This document shows, in pieces, positions 51,631 to 61,597 of a DNA stretch of 64,000 nt (positions are counted from its first letter, which is position 1; each line of letters opens with the position of its first letter). Under the pieces are notes generated by a model. That model was not told where the DNA came from. It searched no databases and saw only the letters and a list, made by a program, of their open reading frames with translations. A program made the position numbers and the translations under genes. Source of the DNA: Tubulanus polymorphus (lineage: Eukaryota; Nemertea; Palaeonemertea; Tubulaniformes; Tubulanidae); NCBI RefSeq assembly GCF_964204645.1, contig NW_027437433.1, forward strand, positions 103,501 to 167,500. The letters are read 5' to 3'.

Positions 51631-54600
51631 GCGTATTGAACTGATTTCAAATAGATAGGTGGAAAGAAACAGAATTTTCTGGCTGCTTTTGGTTCTAAAG
51701 ATGATGGATTCAATCTGAAAAGATGAGTAAAGGCGTATTGAACTGATTTAAAATAGATAGGTGGAAAGAATCAGAATTTTCTGGCTGCATTTGGTTCTGA
51801 AGATGATAGACTCGATCCGAAATGATAGGTTAAGGTAAACTGAACTTATTTCGAGTAGATGGGTTGAAAGATACAGATTTTTCTAGCTAAATATGGTTCT
51901 AAAGATGATGAATTCTATCTTAATTGATGGGTTTGGGTGTATTGAACTGATATCAAATAGATAGGTGGAAAGAATAAGAATTTTCTGGCTGCTTTTGGTT
52001 CTGAAGATGATGGATTCAATCTGAAAAGATGAGTAAAGGCGTATTGAACTGATTTCAAATAGATAGGTGGAAAGAAACAGAATTTTCTGGCTGCTTTTGG
52101 TTCTAAAGATGATGGATTCAATCTGAAAAGATGGGTTAAGGCTTATTGAACTGATTTAAAATAGATAGGTGGAAAGAAACCGAATTTTCTGGCTGCTTTT
52201 GTTTCTAAAGATGATGGATCAATGTGAAAAGATGGGTTAAGGCGTATTGAACTGATTTCAAATAGATAGGTGGAAAGAAACCGAATTTTCTGGCCTCTTT
52301 TGGTTCTAAAGATGATGGATTCAATCTGAAAAGATGGGTTAAGGCTTATTGAACTGATTTCAAATAGATAGGTGGAAAGAATCAGAATTTTCTGGCTGCA
52401 TTTGGTTCTGAAGATGATAGACTCGATCCGAAATGATAGGTTAAGGTAAACTGAACTTATTTCGAGTAGATGGGTTGAAAGATACAGATTTTTCTAGCTA
52501 AATATGGTTCTAAAGATGATGAATTATAACTTAATTGATGGGTTTGGGTGTATTGAACTGATATCAAATAGATAGGTGGAAAGAATAAGAATTTTCTGGC
52601 TGCTTTTGGTTCTGAAGATGATGGATTCAATCTGAAAAGATGAGTAAAGGCGTATTGAACTGATTTCAAATAGATAGGTGGAAAGAAACAGAATTTTCTG
52701 GCTGCTTTTGGTTCTAAAGATGATGGATTCAATCTGAAAAGATGGGTTAAGGCTTATTGAACTGATTTAAAATAGATAGGTGGAAAGAATCAGAATTTTC
52801 TGGCTGCTTTTGGTTCTGAAGATGATGGATTCAATCTGAAAAAATGGGTTAAGGCGTATTGAACTGATTTCAAATAGATAGGTGGAAAGAAACCGAATTT
52901 TCTGGCCTCTTTTGGTTCTAAAGATGATGGATTCAATCTGAAAAGATGGGTTAAGGCTTATTGAACTGATTTCAAATAGATAGGTGGAAAGAATCAGAAT
53001 TTTCTGGCTGCATTTGGTTCTGAAGATGATAGACTCGATCCGAAATGATAGGTTAAGGTAAACTGAACTTATTTCGAGTAGATGGGTTGAAAGATACAGA
53101 TTTTCTAGCTAAATATGGTTCTAAAGATGATGAATTATAACTTAATTGATGGGTTTGGGTGTATTGAACTGATTTCAAATAGATAGGTGGAAAGAAACAG
53201 AATTTTCTGGCTGCTTTTGGTTCTAAAGATGATGGATTCAATCTGAAAAGATGGGTTAAGGCTTATTGAACTGATTTAAAATAGATAGGTGGAAAGAATC
53301 AGAATTTTCTGGCTGCTTTTGGTTCTGAAGATGATGGATTCAATCTGAAAAGATGGGTTAAGGCGTATTGAACTGATTTCAAATAGATAGGTGGAAAGAA
53401 ACCGAATTTTCTGGCTGCTTTTGTTTCTAAAGATGATGGATCAATGTGAAAAGATGGGTTAAGGCGTATTGAACTGATTTCAAATAGATAGGTGGAAAGA
53501 AACCGAATTTTCTGGCTGCTTTCGGTTCTAAAGATGATGGATTCAATCTGAAAAGATGGGTTAAGGCTTATTGAACTGATTTCAAATTTATAGGTGGAAA
53601 GAATCAGAATTTTCTGGCTGCATTTGGTTCTGAAGATGATAGACTCGATCCGAAATGATAGGTTAAGGTAAACTGAACTTATTTCGAGTAGATGGGTTGA
53701 AAGATACAGATTTTTCTAGCTAAATATGGTTCTAAAGATGATGAATTCTATCTTAATTGATGGTTTTGGGTGTATTGAACTGATATCAAATAGATAGGTG
53801 GAAAGAAACAGAATTTTCTGGCTGCTTTTGGTTCAAAAGATGATGGATTCAATCTGAAAAGATGAGTAAAGGCGTATTGAACTGATTTCAAATAGATAGG
53901 TGGAAAGAAACAGAATTTTCTGGCTGCTTTTGGTTCTAAAGATGATGGATTCAATCTGAAAAGATGGGTTAAGGCTTATTGAACTGATTTCAAATAGATA
54001 GGTGGAAAGAAACCGAATTTTCTGGCTGCTTTTGTTTCTAAAGATGATGGATCAATGTGAAAATATGGGTTAAGGCGTATTGAACTGATTTCAAATAGAT
54101 AGGTGGAAAGAAACCGAATTTTCTGGCTGCTTTTGTTTCTAAAGATGATGGATCAATGTGAAAAGATGGGTTAAGGCGTATTGAACTGATTTCAAATAGA
54201 TAGGTGGAAAGAAACAGAATTTTCTGGCTGCTTTTGGTTCTAAAGACGATGGATTCAATCTGAAAAGATGGGTTAAGGCTTATTGAACTGATTTCAAATA
54301 GATAGGTGGAAAGAATCAGAATTTTCTGGCTGCATTTGGTTCTGAAGATGATAGACTCGATCCGAAATGATAGGTTAAGGTAAACTGAACTTATTTCGAG
54401 TAGATGGGTTGAAAGATACAGATTTTTCTAGCTAAATATGGTTCTAAAGATGATGAATTCTATCTTAATTGATGGGTTAGGATGTACAGAACTGATTTTT
54501 AATAGATTGGTTGAAAGATTAAGAATTTTCTGACTACTTATGCTTCTGAAGTTGATGAATTCTATGTTAATTGATGGGTTTGGGTGTATTGAACTGATTT

Positions 54601-57400
54601 CAAATAGATAGTTGGAAAGAATAAGAATTTTCTGGCTGCTTTTGGTTCTAAAGATGATGGATTCAATCTGAAAAGATGAGTAAAGGCGTATTGAACTGAT
54701 TTCAAATAGATAGGTGGAAAGAATCAGAATTTTCTGGCTGCATTTGGTTCTGAAGATGATAGACTCGATCCGAAATGATAGGTTAAGGTAAACTGAACTT
54801 ATTTCGAGTAGATGGGGTGAAAGATACAGATTTTTCTAGCTAAATATGGTTCTAAAGATGATGAATTCTATCTTAATTGATGGGTTTGGGTGTATTGAAC
54901 TGATATCAAATAGATAGGTGGAAAGAATAAGAATTTTCTGGCTGCTTTTGGTTCTGAAGATGATGGATTCAATCTGAAAAGATGAGTAAAGGCGTATTGA
55001 ACTGATTTCAAATAGATAGGTGGAAAGAAACAGAATTTTCTGGCTGCTTTTGGTTCTAAAGATGATGGATTCAATCTGAAAAGATGGGTTAAGGCTTATT
55101 GAACTGATTTAAAATAGATAGGTGGAAAGAATCAGAATTTTCTGGCTGCTTTTGGTTCTGAAGATGATGGATTCAATCTGAAAAGATGGGTTAAGGCGTA
55201 TTGAACTGATTTCAAATAGATAGGTGGAAAGAATCAGAATTTTCTGGCTGCTTTTGGTTCTAAAGATGATGGATTCAATCTGAAAAGATGGGTTAAGGCT
55301 TATTGAACTGATTTAAAATAGATAGGTGGAAAGAATCAGAATTTTCTGGCTGCTTTTGTTTCTAAAGATGATGGATTCAATCTGAAAAGATGGGTTAGGG
55401 CGTATTGAACTGATTTAAAATAGATAGGTGGAAAGAAACCGAATTTTCTGGCTGCTTTTGTTTCTAAAGATGATGGATCAATGTGAAAAGATGGGTTAAG
55501 GCGTATTGAACTGATTTCAAATAGATAGGTGGAAAGAAACAGAATTTTCTGGCTGCTTTTGGTTCTAAAGATGATGGATTCAATCTGAAAAGATGAGTAA
55601 AGGCGTATTGAACTGATTTAAAATAGATAGGTGGAAAGAATCAGAATTTTCTGGCTGCATTTGGTTCTGAAGATGATAGACTCGATCCGAAATGATAGGT
55701 TAAGGTAAACTGAACTTATTTCGAGTAGATGGGTTGAAAGATACAGATTTTTCTAGCTAAATATGGTTCTAAAGATGATGAATTCTATCTTAATTGATGG
55801 GTTTGGGTGTATTGAACTGATATCAAATAGATAGGTGGAAAGAATAAGAATTTTCTGGCTGCTTTTGGTTCTGAAGATGATGGATTCAATCTGAAAAGAT
55901 GAGTAAAGGCGTATTGAACTGATTTCAAATAGATAGGTGGAAAGAAACAGAATTTTCTGGCTGCTTTTGGTTCTAAAGATGATGGATTCAATCTGAAAAG
56001 ATGGGTTAAGGCTTATTGAACTGATTTAAAATAGATAGGTGGAAAGAAACCGAATTTTCTGGCTGCTTTTGTTTCTAAAGATGATGGATCAATGTGAAAA
56101 GATGGGTTAAGGCGTATTGAACTGATTTCAAATAGATAGGTGGAAAGAAACCGAATTTTCTGGCCTCTTTTGGTTCTAAAGATGATGGATTCAATCTGAA
56201 AAGATGGGTTAAGGCTTATTGAACTGATTTCAAATAGATAGGTGGAAAGAATCAGAATTTTCTGGCTGCATTTGGTTCTGAAGATGATAGACTCGATCCG
56301 AAATGATAGGTTAAGGTAAACTGAACTTATTTCGAGTAGATGGGTTGAAAGATACAGATTTTTCTAGCTAAATATGGTTCTAAAGATGATGAATTATAAC
56401 TTAATTGATGGGTTTGGGTGTATTGAACTGATATCAAATAGATAGGTGGAAAGAATAAGAATTTTCTGGCTGCTTTTGGTTCTGAAGATGATGGATTCAA
56501 TCTGAAAAGATGAGTAAAGGCGTATTGAACTGATTTCAAATAGATAGGTGGAAAGAAACAGAATTTTCTGGCTGCTTTTGGTTCTAAAGATGATGGATTC
56601 AATCTGAAAAGATGGGTTAAGGCTTATTGAACTGATTTAAAATAGATAGGTGGAAAGAATCAGAATTTTCTGGCTGCTTTTGGTTCTGAAGATGATGGAT
56701 TCAATCTGAAAAAATGGGTTAAGGCGTATTGAACTGATTTCAAATAGATAGGTGGAAAGAAACCGAATTTTCTGGCCTCTTTTGGTTCTAAAGATGATGG
56801 ATTCAATCTGAAAAGATGGGTTAAGGCTTATTGAACTGATTTCAAATAGATAGGTGGAAAGAATCAGAATTTTCTGGCTGCATTTGGTTCTGAAGATGAT
56901 AGACTCGATCCGAAATGATAGGTTAAGGTAAACTGAACTTATTTCGAGTAGATGGGTTGAAAGATACAGATTTTCTAGCTAAATATGGTTCTAAAGATGA
57001 TGAATTATAACTTAATTGATGGGTTTGGGTGTATTGAACTGATTTCAAATAGATAGGTGGAAAGAAACAGAATTTTCTGGCTGCTTTTGGTTCTAAAGAT
57101 GATGGATTCAATCTGAAAAGATGGGTTAAGGCTTATTGAACTGATTTAAAATAGATAGGTGGAAAGAATCAGAATTTTCTGGCTGCTTTTGGTTCTGAAG
57201 ATGATGGATTCAATCTGAAAAGATGGGTTAAGGCGTATTGAACTGATTTCAAATAGATAGGTGGAAAGAAACCGAATTTTCTGGCTGCTTTTGTTTCTAA
57301 AGATGATGGATCAATGTGAAAAGATGGGTTAAGGCGTATTGAACTGATTTCAAATAGATAGGTGGAAAGAAACAGAATTTTCTGGCTGCTTTTGGTTCTA
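50896..57400 (+). repeat. 3,870-bp (38-mer) duplication near the telomere-side edge
   Basis: Segments at 50,998, 51,915, 52,457 and 53,053 recur at 54,868, 55,785, 56,327 and 56,923 with a constant 3,870-bp offset (38x102-6). The missing six bases fit several 101-bp F monomers plus a 1-bp loss in a B monomer ('cagattttctagc' at about 53,098 and 56,968). Both copies share variants not seen to the left: 'ggttagggcgtatt', 'ttctggcctctttt' and 'ctgaaaaaatggg'. Quartets are less regular here and F monomers more frequent. Confidence 0.85.
54478..54579 (+). repeat. Highly divergent satellite monomer (type G)
   Basis: This monomer is exactly 102 bp and in phase, but it differs from every other type ('taggatgtacagaactgatt' at its start, then 'agattaagaattttctgact', 'acttatgcttctgaagttga', and 'ctatgttaattgatgggt' at its end). 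It is the only full copy in the window. Forty-seven of its bases (54,511-54,557) are identical to 61,841-61,887, the orphan stub beyond the transposon raft. Its 3' tract 'ctatgttaattgatgggt' reappears once more near 57,822 in a chimeric monomer. I interpret it as an older array variant surviving at the edge. Confidence 0.88.
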
Positions 57401-57624
57401 AAGATGATGGATTCAATCTGAAAAGATGAGTAAAGGCGTATTGAACTGATTTAAAATAGATAGGTGGAAAGAATCAGAATTTTCTGGCTGCATTTGGTTC
57501 TGAAGATGATAGACTCGATCCGAAATGATAGGTTAAGGTAAACTGAACTTATTTCGAGTAGATGGGTTGAAAGATACAGATTTTTCTAGCTAAATATGGT
57601 TCTAAAGATGATGAATTCTATCTT

Positions 57625-58025
57625 AATTGATGGGTTTGGGTGTATTGAACTGATATCAAATAGATAGGTGGAAAGAATAAGAATTTTCTGGCTGCTTTTG
57701 GTTCAAAAGATGATGGATTCAATCTGAAAAGATGAGTAAAGGCGTATTGAACTGATTTCAAATAGATAGGTGGAAAGAAACAGAATTTTCTGGCTGCTTT
57801 TGGTTCTGAAGATGATGGATTCTATGTTAATTGATGGGTTTGGGTGTATTGAACTGATTTCAAATAGATAGTTGGAAAGAATAAGAATTTTCTGGCTGCT
57901 TTTGGTTCTGAAGATAATGGATTCAATCTAAAAAGATGAGTAAAGGCGTATATAGGTGGAAAGAAACAGAATTTTCTGGCTGCTTTTGGTTATAAAGATG
58001 ATGGATTCAATCGGAAAAGATGGGT
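57625..58025 (+). repeat. Degenerate telomere-side edge of the satellite array
   Basis: The last four or so monomers carry more private changes than the body. They include a D/G chimera (near 57,800-57,839), 'gatagttggaaag', 'gaagataatgg', 'ctaaaaagatg', 'ggttataaag' and 'caatcggaaaag'. The final monomer (57,942-58,025) is 84 bp because 18 bases are missing after 'aaaggcgtat'. Sequence after 58,025 ('taaaactctttccaatgcga') no longer aligns to the monomer. Array edges commonly decay because they are not homogenised. Confidence 0.88.
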
Positions 58026-58290
58026 TAAAACTCTTTCCAATGCGACTTCTCTAAAAACCAGATCCTGAGATTTGCTAACTTTATTTCGAAAAAAAGATTT
58101 TTTCAAAAAATATTGGGTTCTCAAACTTCTAGACGGTCTAATACGCTTCCCTACACTAAAATATGATGATTCAGCTTGTTTCTGATGATCTAGCTATTCT
58201 GGGGTCGTTAGGGGCCCCCAAAATGTAAAAAAAAAATTGACCTACTTTCGGGTCATTCGGGTACCCCTACCCCTAACTGCAGCTTCATAT
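58026..58290. other. Non-satellite intergenic stretch, no gene seen
   Basis: This AT-rich sequence between the array and the PolB fragment has no open frame of note. It contains A-tracts (58,088-58,109 and 58,229-58,239), a GGGGCCCC palindrome near 58,211, and an exact inverted pair GTTAGGGG (58,207-58,214) and CCCCTAAC (58,270-58,277). The latter sits in 'acccctacccctaactg', a loose resemblance to the telomeric C strand. I recognise no repeat family. Confidence 0.6.
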
Positions 58291-58516
58291 TCTAAAATCA
58301 TTGTGTGTTTTATAAAATGAATAAGGAATTGCACCTTTATACCAATAATTTAAAATCTTGTTCATTTGGATAATAATATCGAGTTATAACAAAATCATTA
58401 TCAACTAAACTTTTTGATAAAATATCTAATGAACTTGCTCGAAATCTATAAGAATCTAAAAATCTAATGCAACCAAATTGAAATGAAATATAATTTTCGG
58501 ATGTTTTAGCTAATAG
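58291..58516 (-). pseudogene. Polinton-like PolB fragment, distal exonuclease part (frameshifted)
   Basis: Reading the minus strand downstream of the stop at 58,517-58,519, another frame continues the same protein-primed family-B polymerase. The short conserved segment GCIRFLDSYRF (about 58,442-58,480) is typical of the region after the Exo II motif in Polinton/Maverick and related PolB proteins. A further stop and frame change lies near 58,335, after which an IPYSFY-like segment is visible. Similarity then fades at about 58,290, before the polymerase palm motifs. The fragment is therefore a truncated, non-functional 3' end. The assignment rests on recognising conserved motifs, not on a search. 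Confidence 0.7.
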
Positions 58517-59224
58517 TTAAAAATCATATTTTCTTACATTTACACCATTCATAGCATTATATTCTTCTATTTCTTGATTAATTGCGCCCAATTTTCCCGA
58601 TAATTGTTTTATAAATAGATGGGTATCATAGCCTGATAAATGAAATAATATTGGAACGAAATTTACTTTTTTAGCTTGTAAATTACAATCTTCATGAGCA
58701 GCCCCACGATATTCTGAATTTAAATGATCATGGTCTCTAAGTTTTTTATCAAATGAATAAAAACGTTTTTCACAATAACAGCAATGAGTTGCATAATGAA
58801 AATCAATTTCATCTTCTTTCGTCATAACTATTCTTTTATTTTTGTTTAATAATTCTGCCAAATCACTTTCTAATTCAATTATTTTGTTACAAAAATTATT
58901 AACTACATCTTCACCTCTAAAAGAAATATATTTACTTTCATGTAATTTAGGATAATTTGATTTTATATAAATTCCATAAGCAGAAGCTCTTTGATGAACT
59001 TTTTTAATTGTATTTATAATTGGCGGGTCTTGTATTGTGTCTTCATTTGATTCATTTCCTTTATCCATTGATTTTAATAATTGCTTTTTCTTATATATTT
59101 CTTTTCTATCTTGATCAGTTAATTCTTTATTCAACGATTCAAAATCCCCATAAATTACAAATGGAACAATATTCTTAAATTTATGATTAGTAATTTTCAA
59201 TTTATAATCTTTTTCTGTTGGCAT
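58517..59224 (-). pseudogene. Polinton/Maverick-like protein-primed DNA polymerase B, exonuclease domain fragment
   Basis: The 235-codon open stretch shows: an Exo I motif Y-G-D-F-E-S (D27, E29, the metal-binding pair of the 3'-5' exonuclease); a lysine-rich linker; a Cys/His insert resembling the phage T4 endonuclease VII fold (CxxC at 148/151, RDHDH at 163-167, YRGAAH at 172-177, C180); and an Exo II-like segment FHLSGYDTHLF at 194-204. In the family such an insert followed by a 'FHNLSGYD'-type Exo II is common; here the Asn of Exo II appears to be missing, which would impair the nuclease. Its first ATG is probably not a real start, because the same protein continues upstream in other frames. 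The element would have replicated itself by protein priming; this copy is dead. An adintovirus-like or other PolB element is an alternative assignment. Confidence 0.8.
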
Positions 59225-59760
59225 TATTTATTAATTTACAAAAATCTTTATTATCACATAATTCTTTATGTTTTAATAATGTATTCTCAGTCATAAATTT
59301 AGATAAACATTTTTCTACGTAGATAAATTTTATGATGATGATCACTTTCTGTTCTAAAGAATAAATCCATTTGTTTTAACCACATATAATGTTCATTTTC
59401 ATCTTTTTTGTAATATAACAAATCTATAGCATTCTCATCATCATAATATTCTGTTAAATATAAAGCTTCCAATGTATAATCTTCAATATTTTCACCTTTT
59501 GTCTTTGGTAATTGCATTAATTCAAATATATTTATTTTTAAATTATTAACTTTTTCTATTTTAGGAATCATTTTTATAGTTACTGGATATTGATCAATTT
59601 TATATAATGTTTCATATTTCCGGTAATCTGTTATTCTACAAACATTTTCCTGAGTTGGATGTAAGCAACTAATAATTGACCATAGAAAACATTTATTATC
59701 TTCATTTTGAATATTTATTACTGCTTTTGTTGTAAATGGTAATTTAATATAAGATAATGC
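59225..59760 (-). pseudogene. PolB N-terminal region with zinc-finger-like motif (frameshifted)
   Basis: This part lies just upstream, on the minus strand, of the exonuclease fragment. One frame (59,299-59,571 and continuing open to about 59,760) contains NEDNKCFLWSIISCLHP (about 59,680-59,730), a hallmark N-terminal segment of invertebrate Polinton-type PolB proteins, and later YMWLKQMDLFFR. A C-x2-C...H-x4-C zinc-finger-like motif normally follows; here its second Cys and its His/Cys lie in a different frame after a 1-base slip in the A run near 59,311, and its first Cys is changed to Arg. A second 1-base shift separates it from the exonuclease fragment at about 59,224. I infer a decayed single coding region rather than separate genes. 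Confidence 0.72.
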
Positions 59761-60066
59761 TTAATTATCCTTTTCTGTAGTAAAGTTTGAATCATTTTTA
59801 AACATTTTATTACTTTTTGATGTTTTAATTCTTTTTGTATTATAAACATTTAAATCTATAAATATAATTTCATTCAATGATAAACCAGAACCCTCAAAAT
59901 ATCTTTCTTCAATATGACGTTTAAATTCATTAAATATTTTTCCTAACTTCTCTTTTATTTGTGTTTTTGAAATTATTTCTTTAGAGAGTGTTTGAATATT
60001 ATAATCCATTTTATCTTCTGACTTTAAAAACTTTCCCAGAGATACTAATTTTTGGATATTCAACAT
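59761..60066 (-). pseudogene. PolB-associated N-terminal segment
   Basis: This 101-codon stretch contains GSGLSLNEIIFIDLNVYNT near its middle. It resembles the segment found just before the conserved CFLWS region in Polinton-type PolB proteins, where a '(S)GW-L-EI--L-INI' pattern is usual. It ends in a stop at 59,761-59,763, while the next conserved block continues in another frame within a few bases, so a frameshift separates them. The segment has no recognisable catalytic residues of its own. Its methionine start is arbitrary. The assignment rests on order and orientation with the flanking PolB pieces. Confidence 0.55.
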
Positions 60067-60085
60067 CTGTTATCAAATCTAGTAT

Positions 60086-60631
60086 TTATTCTATTATTTC
60101 ATTTAATTTACTATAATCTTCTATTGTTGTAACTTTAAAAAATGTAAATATAATAGCTGCAGGACCAATTTTACTACGTAATGTTTCTGATATTTCAATT
60201 GTATCTTTTATTTCTAGTGAATCAATATAATTTCTAACATTTTCCATGTAAGGTTTATTTGAAATGGATTTAGTTTTTGAAGTTGGTTTTTTTACTTGTT
60301 GAGGTTTATCATCAAAATAATCTATTCCTAAAACATTATTTCTCAAATTTTGATGGTGTTTTTCTGTTTCGAGATGTCTATTGTAATTCCTTTTTGTTAT
60401 AAATTCATCACAAACTTCACATTTTATTTCATCCACATTTATATTTACTAATCGTTCTTTTCTTTCATTGGAATATTCTGGAGTTTCAAAATCTATAACA
60501 TTTTTTATATGATTTGCAGATTTTTCATGACGCAATTTCTGAGATTTATCAATGTATTTTTTACAATATGGACAATAATATTGATATTTAATAACATTAT
60601 TGTTTTCGGTCTGGTGTTCATTCTCCCCCAT
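60086..60631 (-). pseudogene. Double C2H2 zinc-finger N-terminal region of a Polinton-like PolB protein
   Basis: Two fingers of the C-x2-C-x11-H-x5-H form are visible, with ligands C20, C23, H35, H41 and C71, C74, H86, H92. The x5 spacing resembles U1/JAZ-type or nucleic-acid-binding fingers. After a basic linker (PTSKTKSISNK) comes an acidic/amphipathic C-terminus. In invertebrate genomes such fingers often head Polinton-type PolB open frames, and the fragment lies upstream of and on the same strand as the PolB pieces, about 20 bp from the next. The ATG at 60,629-60,631 could be the original start, since upstream sequence belongs to the BEL fragment. It could also be a host zinc-finger remnant; that is less likely given the context. 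Confidence 0.65.
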
Positions 60632-60639
60632 TTATAAAG

Positions 60640-61218
60640 AAAAAAAATTACTTGTGGTGATGAGTGGTGTCTCGACCTTCGATCTCTGATCTGGCAATGT
60701 ACATATTATCTGACTTAGAAATATAATTGGTACAATAGTTTTCAAAGAAATTCTCTTGCAGTGTAGTTGGTTGTATACCAATAGTTTCAAGACTTCAATA
60801 ATTCTCTTCAGGTTCAAAAAACGCTCATTTGTCTCAGAACGACTAGAATTAAATTCATAAAATACAGGTCCAGATATAATGTACCCTAATCTGGAATCTA
60901 ATGCTGCAGGTCCAGTTGAAGATTTAATTAGATTGGACTGAATGAATTTGTAATAGTAATCACTACCGATTAGAATATCAATCTTATTAGACGTACAAAA
61001 ACGTGCCAACCTCAACCCATTGAATTCCGGAATTTTGCTTAGATTGAATTGGAAATTAACTAAGGGTCAAGTGACTAAAGCTTCGATTATTTCTATTGAA
61101 TTATCATTACATGAAACTTTAATGCTAACTACGTCAACTTCTTGATTACTCGGCACGTTAGATCCAAAACTACCTGTACTAATTAATTCTTTGCCAATTG
61201 GTTGAACACCCAATCGAC
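60640..61218 (-). pseudogene. BEL/Pao retrotransposon pol fragment (DUF1758-type protease region, start of RT)
   Basis: The conserved IDILIGSDYYYKFI (from about 60,990 downward) followed by STGPAALDSRLGYIISGPV is the signature of the DUF1758/peptidase A17 region of BEL/Pao polyproteins. Upstream, the same frame stays open to about 61,218 except for one in-frame TGA at 61,067-61,069; it carries LSKIPEFNGLRLA, also typical of the family. Downstream, a different frame shows LETIGI (about 60,780-60,796) and MYIAR (60,690-60,704), which I read as the decayed beginning of the reverse transcriptase. No catalytic YxDD region, RNase H or integrase is present. The fragment ends where the PolB fragment begins, so it is truncated and dead. 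Confidence 0.82.
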
Positions 61219-61597
61219 TGACTATTAGCGCCCCTCAAATTTTGTGAATTTGTGGTTGAAGCTTTCATCCTTAATGCCAGCTCACTGAAAGCCATTTCTA
61301 ATGTGTCCACCTCAAGCTTCCGTTCTCAAATATACTCGTCGAATTCGACAACTAAGTCTGTATAAGATGTGATAGACATCCGCTTCCTCTAAGATTTGAC
61401 AGTCCAAACTTTCTAAGAGTTCTAATTTTGAATTCATATTTTTCAAAAATGACGTACCTTCTACTAGATTTTCCTCACGCAACGACTGGTCACATTTAGA
61501 CTTCAGCTTAGTAAATTGTCCTCGGTGAGCTGCACGAGACGCTTTGATTTTCTCCATTTTTTCCATTTCACTAATAGTAGAGGCTCGAGGGACCAAA
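61219..61597 (-). pseudogene. BEL/Pao retrotransposon gag N-terminal fragment
   Basis: On the minus strand the segment KASRAAHRGQFTKLKSKCDQ and the following coiled-coil-like LKNMNSKLELLESLDCQIL match the N-terminal gag pattern of BEL/Pao elements, where an R-GQFTK-- motif precedes a helical 'L--LD--I' stretch. A frame change occurs near 61,372: the next gag-like segment (DLVVEFDEYI) is in another frame and ends in a TGA. Further helical sequence (LEVDTLEMAFSELALRMKAS, about 61,252-61,311) follows in that frame. Most of gag, including the zinc-knuckle region, is missing before the protease region starts. Order (gag then protease) and strand agree with one element. Confidence 0.75.

Larger units (their letters stand above)
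1..58025 (+). repeat. 102-bp subtelomeric satellite array (about 569 monomers)
   Basis: The whole interval is head-to-tail copies of one 102-bp unit; the phase used here starts at 'taaggcKtattgaactga' and ends at 'gaaaagatgggt'. A typical A-type monomer has 34 A, 10 C, 26 G and 32 T (35% GC, strong excess of G over C on this strand). The recurrent types are: A (ordinary), B (starts 'taaggtaaactgaactta', most diverged), C (starts 'ttgggtgtattgaactgat', usually with GATATC), D (starts 'aaaggcgtattgaac'), E (ends 'gactcgatccgaaatgat' plus aggt) and F (101 bp, 'gatcaatgtg' in place of 'gattcaatctg'). B is always followed by C, and E precedes B. All copies keep one orientation. The left end is open, so the array continues beyond the window. 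I cannot match it to a named satellite family. Confidence 0.98.

Noticed and set aside
1-58025. More than one hundred minus-strand open frames of 62-149 codons in the satellite
   Set aside because: They are the same 34-codon translation of the 102-bp repeat, mostly start at TTG-type codons, end wherever an E-type or other stop-carrying monomer occurs, and show no sign of a real gene boundary.
1-58025. CRISPR array
   Set aside because: The repeats are contiguous with no unique spacers, the unit is 102 bp, and the chromosome is eukaryotic.
58517-60631. Several separate small genes in the PolB region
   Set aside because: The pieces are consecutive parts of one known protein architecture in different frames, so they are better described as one decayed coding region.
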